Shown: piece after piece, positions 41,291 to 44,390 of the stretch
How positions within the stretch are numbered: the stretch's first letter is position 1
How the letters are laid out: the number at the start of each line of letters is the position of its first letter
Assembly: GCA_900696535.1 (NCBI GenBank)
Contig: CAADGM010000108.1
Span: 1-44,390 of the forward strand
Direction of reading: 5' to 3'
From: an uncultured Planctomycetota bacterium
GTDB lineage: Bacteria; Planctomycetota; Phycisphaerae; UBA1845; Fen-1342
Length of the DNA: 44,390 nucleotides
Notes under the pieces: model-generated
Database searches by the model: none
What the model saw: only the letters and a program-made list of their open reading frames with translations
Told to the model about the DNA's origin: nothing
Translations under genes and position numbers: made by a program

Positions 41291-42403
41291 TCAGGACGCG
41301 CCGACGGGCGCTGCCGCGGCGCGCCGCCAGTGCATGAGCACCGCGGCGCTGCCGCGCTCCACGTCGAGCGTCCGGAGACAGTCCTGGTGCCCGAGCGGAC
41401 AACGACGCGCGTAGCACGGGCTGCACGGCAGCGCGAGGCGCACCACCTGCGCGGCGTTCGAGTACGGTCCGGTTCGGCCCGGGTTGGTGGGACCGAAGAG
41501 CGCGACGAGCGGTCGCCCGAGGGCCGCGGCGATGTGCATCGGGCCGGAGTCCATGCAGACAACCAGCGCGGCGCGCGCCAGCACGGCGGTCAGCTCGCGC
41601 AGGCTCGTCCGGCCGACAAGGTCGATGAGCGGCGCGCGCGCGGCCGCGGTAATCGCGTCGGCCTCGCCGCGCTCGTCGGGGCCGCCGAGCAGCACCGCGG
41701 GCGGAAGCCCCGCCGCGTGGAGCGCGTCGAGCAGTCCGGCCCAGTGCGCCGCTGGCCAGCGCTTCGACTCCCAGCGCGCCCCGGGCAAGGCGGCGATGAA
41801 TCGCGGCAGCGGCTGGCCCGCTGCCTGCGTGAGCTTCGCGTCGGTCGCCGCCAGCTCGTCGGTGCGCAGCGCGAGTGGAAAGGCTGGTGCGGAGACTTCC
41901 AGTCCGAGCGCGCGGGCGACGTGGAGGTTGCGCTCGACGGCGTGGATGTCGCCAGCGTCGCGCGGGCTGTCGGGCCGCACAGGTGGCTCGTGGACGCGCA
42001 GCGAGTAAAAGAGCGCCCCGCCTTCGCGGGCCGCCCGGGGCCCGACGCGTACTCGCGCACCGCTGATCCAGGCGAGAAAGCCGCTGCGAAAGAGGCCCTG
42101 GAGGTCGATCACGAGGTCGAAGCGCCGCCGGCGCAGGCCGCGGCAGAAGCCCAGGAAGTCGCGGGCGCTGTGCAGGCTGCGGAGCATGCGCCCGTAATGC
42201 CGCCGGTCGAAGGGGATGACCTCGTCGAGCAGCGGGTGGCCGGCCAGGAGCGGGGCGAAGCTGGTGCTGACCAGCCAGGCAAGGTGGGCCGATGGGTAGG
42301 CGGCGCGCAGGGCCGCCAGCACCGGCAGCGCGTGCACGACGTCGCCGAGCGAGCTGGGCTTGATCAGCAGGATGCGCCGTGCGCCGGGAAAGCGGAGCGA
42401 CAT
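41291..42403 (-). CDS. Glycosyltransferase family 9 (heptosyltransferase-like)
   Basis: 370 residues. The N-terminus RRILLIKPSSLGDVVHALPV is the standard GT9 start (RiLlikpssLGDvihalP). Further marks: LAWLVSTSFAPLLAGHPLLD near 42-60, FDLVIDLQGLFRSGFLAWIS near 95-114, HAVERNLHVARALGL near 150-165, ALPGARWESKRWPAAHWAGL near 205-225, CMDSGPMHIAAALGRPLVAL near 285-305 and FGPTNPGRTGPYS near 305-318, followed by the Cys-rich CSPCYARRCPLGHQDC found in many WaaC/WaaF/WaaQ relatives. It adds a heptose or other sugar from an ADP-activated donor to lipid A-core-type glycans at the inner face of the inner membrane. It suggests an LPS-like outer layer. It follows the RND gene (stop at 42435) by 31 nt. 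Confidence 0.95.
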   Translation of the reverse strand: MSLRFPGARRILLIKPSSLGDVVHALPVLAALRAAYPSAHLAWLVSTSFAPLLAGHPLLDEVIPFDRRHYGRMLRSLHSARDFLGFCRGLRRRRFDLVIDLQGLFRSGFLAWISGARVRVGPRAAREGGALFYSLRVHEPPVRPDSPRDAGDIHAVERNLHVARALGLEVSAPAFPLALRTDELAATDAKLTQAAGQPLPRFIAALPGARWESKRWPAAHWAGLLDALHAAGLPPAVLLGGPDERGEADAITAAARAPLIDLVGRTSLRELTAVLARAALVVCMDSGPMHIAAALGRPLVALFGPTNPGRTGPYSNAAQVVRLALPCSPCYARRCPLGHQDCLRTLDVERGSAAVLMHWRRAAAAPVGAS

Positions 42404-42434
42404 CGTCCGCCAGTATACGGATGCCGCCGCCGGG

Positions 42435-44390
42435 TCACACCCGGGCGACCGGCGACGGGGCCGCCACAGGACGGCGGAAACGCGCCTGCATGTCCAGCAC
42501 GACGCTCAGCACCGCCGGCACGAGCACGAGCGTTCCGAGCGTGGACACGAGCAACCCACCCACCATCACCGATGCCAGGCCGCGATACAGCTCGCTGCCG
42601 GCCCCCGGCCAGAGCACGAGCGGGAGTTGGCCGGCGATGGTGGTCAGGCTGGTCATCAGGATCGGCCGGACGCGGGCGGCGATCGCCGCCATGATGGCGG
42701 GGCCAGTCGGCTTGCCGTGCAGGCGGATGTTCTGGAGCGCCTGGTCAACGAGGAGGATGGCGTTGTTGACCACGATGCCGACCAGAATGACGAAGCCCAG
42801 GAAGGTGACCACGTCGAGCTGCTGAACGGGCTGGTCGGTGGTCAGCAGCGTGCCCCAGTGGCACAGCGTCAGCCCGAGGAAGCCGCCGAACAGCGCGAGC
42901 GGCACGCTGAAGATGATCACCAGCGGATAGATCCAGCTCTCGTAGAGCGCACACATCAGCAGGTAGCAGATCAGCACGGAGAGAAAGAAGCGACTCGAGA
43001 CGATGTTGATAAGTGTCTGCCAGGTGAAGCCGACCCACTCGCCGACCATCGCCGCCCGCGCCGTAGTCAGCTTGTCGGCGTTTCCGGTGAGCGTGACCGC
43101 TACGTTAGGAGGAATCACCCGCGCGTCGCGCAGCTCCTGCTCGAGTTCCCGCACACCCGCGATCACCGTCTGGAGCGTCGTCGTCTCGGGCGGGTTGATG
43201 GTCAGAGTCACCGCGCGCTGCCGCTCCACCCGGTAGATCTGCTCCAGCGCCGTCGTGTCCACCAGGTCCACCACCGACGAGAGCGGCACGACCTGTCCGC
43301 GCGGCGTGGCGATCGGCACCTGGCCCAGCTCCTGCGTCGGGCGCTGGTCCTGGCCGGCGATCTTGAGACGCAGGTCGATCGTGTCGCCGCCTTCGATGCG
43401 GTACTCGCCCACGTACGCGCCTTCGACGCAGGCGCTGACGATCAGTCCGACGTCCTGCACGCTGAGCCCCACGTCGGCCGCCCGCTCCCGGTTCGGAACG
43501 ATCTGCACTTCCGGCCGCCCGAGGTTGAAATTCGCCGGCGTGGGCCGCGGCGTAGCGCCGAACTTCTGCATGCACGCGCCGAACATCGCCCCGGCCGCGC
43601 GGACGACCTCCGCCAGGTTGTCGCCGCGAAGCTGGACCTCGGCCGTGTTCCCGCCGCCGATGCGGAAGATCTGCGTCTGGAGGAAGATCGGGTAGACGCC
43701 CGGAAGCTGCTCGCCGCTGGTCTGGAGCAGGCGCACCAGCGGCTTGACGCGCTGGGTATCGCGGCTCGAGCAGCCCATGAAGCAGCCGCCGCCAAAGGAC
43801 ACGAAGAAGAAGTTGTCGATCGGCGGGGGCGGGGAGAGCCACTCGCGGCGGAGGCGGCTTCGCTGAAGGGCGCGATCGATGGACCAGGGCGCGTTGGGAT
43901 CGGTCCGAAGCTCGGGGATGGCCCCCGCCGCGATGCGCGCCTGCACCTTCTCGATCCATTGGCGATCGAGTTCCTTGTGCTCCGGCGAGCCGAGCTCGGC
44001 CTCCCAATAAGGACGAATGACGCGCTCGACCACGTCGGCCATGCGCTTGAACTCGTCGACGCTGTACCCCGGTGGCGTAACCAGGAAGCCGAACACGAGG
44101 TTCCGATTGCCGGCCGGCAGGTAGGTGGCCTCGGGCACGAGCCAGGGGATCGCCAGGATGGACACGCCCACCATGCCGATGATGACGGCCGCCCGCGGCC
44201 ACCGCGTGCCGCATAGCCGGCCGACCCAGTGGCTGACCCACCGCCCGGTGCGGGTAGTGATCTCGCCCGTGTCGTCGCGGGCCTGGAGCCGGGCTGCCTG
44301 TCCGTAAGCGGAGACGCCGCCGCGCCGGCCGAGCGCCAACAGGCGCGTGGCCAGGGGCGGGATGACGGTGAAAGCTACGGCCAGCGCGAG
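42435..44390 (-). CDS. RND-family efflux permease, C-terminal part
   Basis: The gene is read right to left and enters the window at 44390 without a start; about 651 residues are visible. The first ones, LALAVAFTVIPPLATRLLAL and then GRR, are the end of TM6-type helices. Next come TM7 (AVIIGMVGVSILAIPWLVPE), a large periplasmic loop (GFLVTPPGYSVDEFKRMADV; FRIGGGNTAEVQLRGDNLAE; FNLGRPEVQIVPNRERAADV, the second porter-docking domain), and helices 8-12 with FLGFVILVGIVVNNAILLVD and RPILMTSLTTIAGQLPLVL, GELYRGLASVMVGGL-like SELYRGLASVMVGGLLVSTL. This is AcrB/MdtB-type transport of drugs, metals or lipids coupled to protons. The periplasmic domain contains an unusual GGGCFMGC pair of cysteines. The membrane-fusion partner and full N-terminus lie outside. 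Confidence 0.93.
   Translation of the reverse strand, partial: LALAVAFTVIPPLATRLLALGRRGGVSAYGQAARLQARDDTGEITTRTGRWVSHWVGRLCGTRWPRAAVIIGMVGVSILAIPWLVPEATYLPAGNRNLVFGFLVTPPGYSVDEFKRMADVVERVIRPYWEAELGSPEHKELDRQWIEKVQARIAAGAIPELRTDPNAPWSIDRALQRSRLRREWLSPPPPIDNFFFVSFGGGCFMGCSSRDTQRVKPLVRLLQTSGEQLPGVYPIFLQTQIFRIGGGNTAEVQLRGDNLAEVVRAAGAMFGACMQKFGATPRPTPANFNLGRPEVQIVPNRERAADVGLSVQDVGLIVSACVEGAYVGEYRIEGGDTIDLRLKIAGQDQRPTQELGQVPIATPRGQVVPLSSVVDLVDTTALEQIYRVERQRAVTLTINPPETTTLQTVIAGVRELEQELRDARVIPPNVAVTLTGNADKLTTARAAMVGEWVGFTWQTLINIVSSRFFLSVLICYLLMCALYESWIYPLVIIFSVPLALFGGFLGLTLCHWGTLLTTDQPVQQLDVVTFLGFVILVGIVVNNAILLVDQALQNIRLHGKPTGPAIMAAIAARVRPILMTSLTTIAGQLPLVLWPGAGSELYRGLASVMVGGLLVSTLGTLVLVPAVLSVVLDMQARFRRPVAAPSPVARV

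Noticed and set aside
42360..44216. Plus-strand open frame of 618 codons
   Set aside because: It is antisense to the RND permease; Arg/Asp/His-rich shadow composition.

Overview
The window looks like chromosomal DNA of a high-GC member of the Planctomycetota, probably close to the Phycisphaerae. This is inferred from several things: two proteins with PEP-CTERM sorting tails, a GHL10-type glycosyl hydrolase ending in a dockerin-like tail, a HAF-repeat protein and an FG-GAP/VCBS-like protein, many lipoproteins, a PyrR-PyrB pair, and abundant short palindromic or tandem repeats that invade both intergenic DNA and reading frames. No rRNA, tRNA, phage, insertion sequence or CRISPR array was seen.

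Layout. 1-5.7 kb: tail of an unknown gene, a YmdB-type phosphodiesterase, a degenerate staphylococcal-nuclease-like protein and an aldo/keto reductase, all three on the minus strand, then a PMT-like membrane glycosyltransferase fused to TPRs. 5.7-13.8 kb: a small lipoprotein (minus strand), then a plus-strand run: DUF1015 protein, PduO-type cobalamin adenosyltransferase, saccharopine-dehydrogenase-like enzyme, SDR-type threonine dehydrogenase, esterase, lipoprotein and ALDH7-type aldehyde dehydrogenase. The last group suggests lysine and threonine breakdown. 13.8-15.9 kb: thiC under a TPP riboswitch. 16-21.9 kb: a sodium/solute symporter, then minus-strand envelope proteins (a proline/arginine-rich secreted protein, a DUF2092 lipoprotein, a double-rhodanese lipoprotein) and a DUF4434 TIM-barrel protein. 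22-27.3 kb: two large secreted glycan-active proteins (golvesin-GHL10-golvesin-dockerin, and a GH20-like hexosaminidase). 27.4-32.1 kb: a probable operon of a small HExxH protein, a membrane transporter and a hydantoinase/oxoprolinase. 32.1-36.1 kb: a redoxin-fold protein without catalytic cysteines, a small lipoprotein, and two PEP-CTERM exported proteins behind a clear sigma-70-like promoter. 36.2-37.7 kb: pyrR-pyrB. 37.8-44.4 kb: the HAF-repeat and FG-GAP exported proteins, a heptosyltransferase-like GT9 enzyme and the C-terminal part of an RND efflux permease.

The most unusual feature of the window is its repeats. Three classes recur: (A) CACCGG palindromes, twice as pairs with a 29-nt period; (B) GTCCCCCC/GGGGGGAC and CCTCTCCC/GGGAGAGG hairpins; (C) octamer or nonamer tandem repeats built on CGRAGGNN/CACGAAG. 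They sit inside thiC (two in-frame insertions), inside the P5 arm of the TPP riboswitch, inside a transporter gene, inside or next to other gene ends, and on both sides of the rhodanese gene. They keep reading frames open, so they appear to be tolerated miniature elements that lengthen loops of proteins and RNA.
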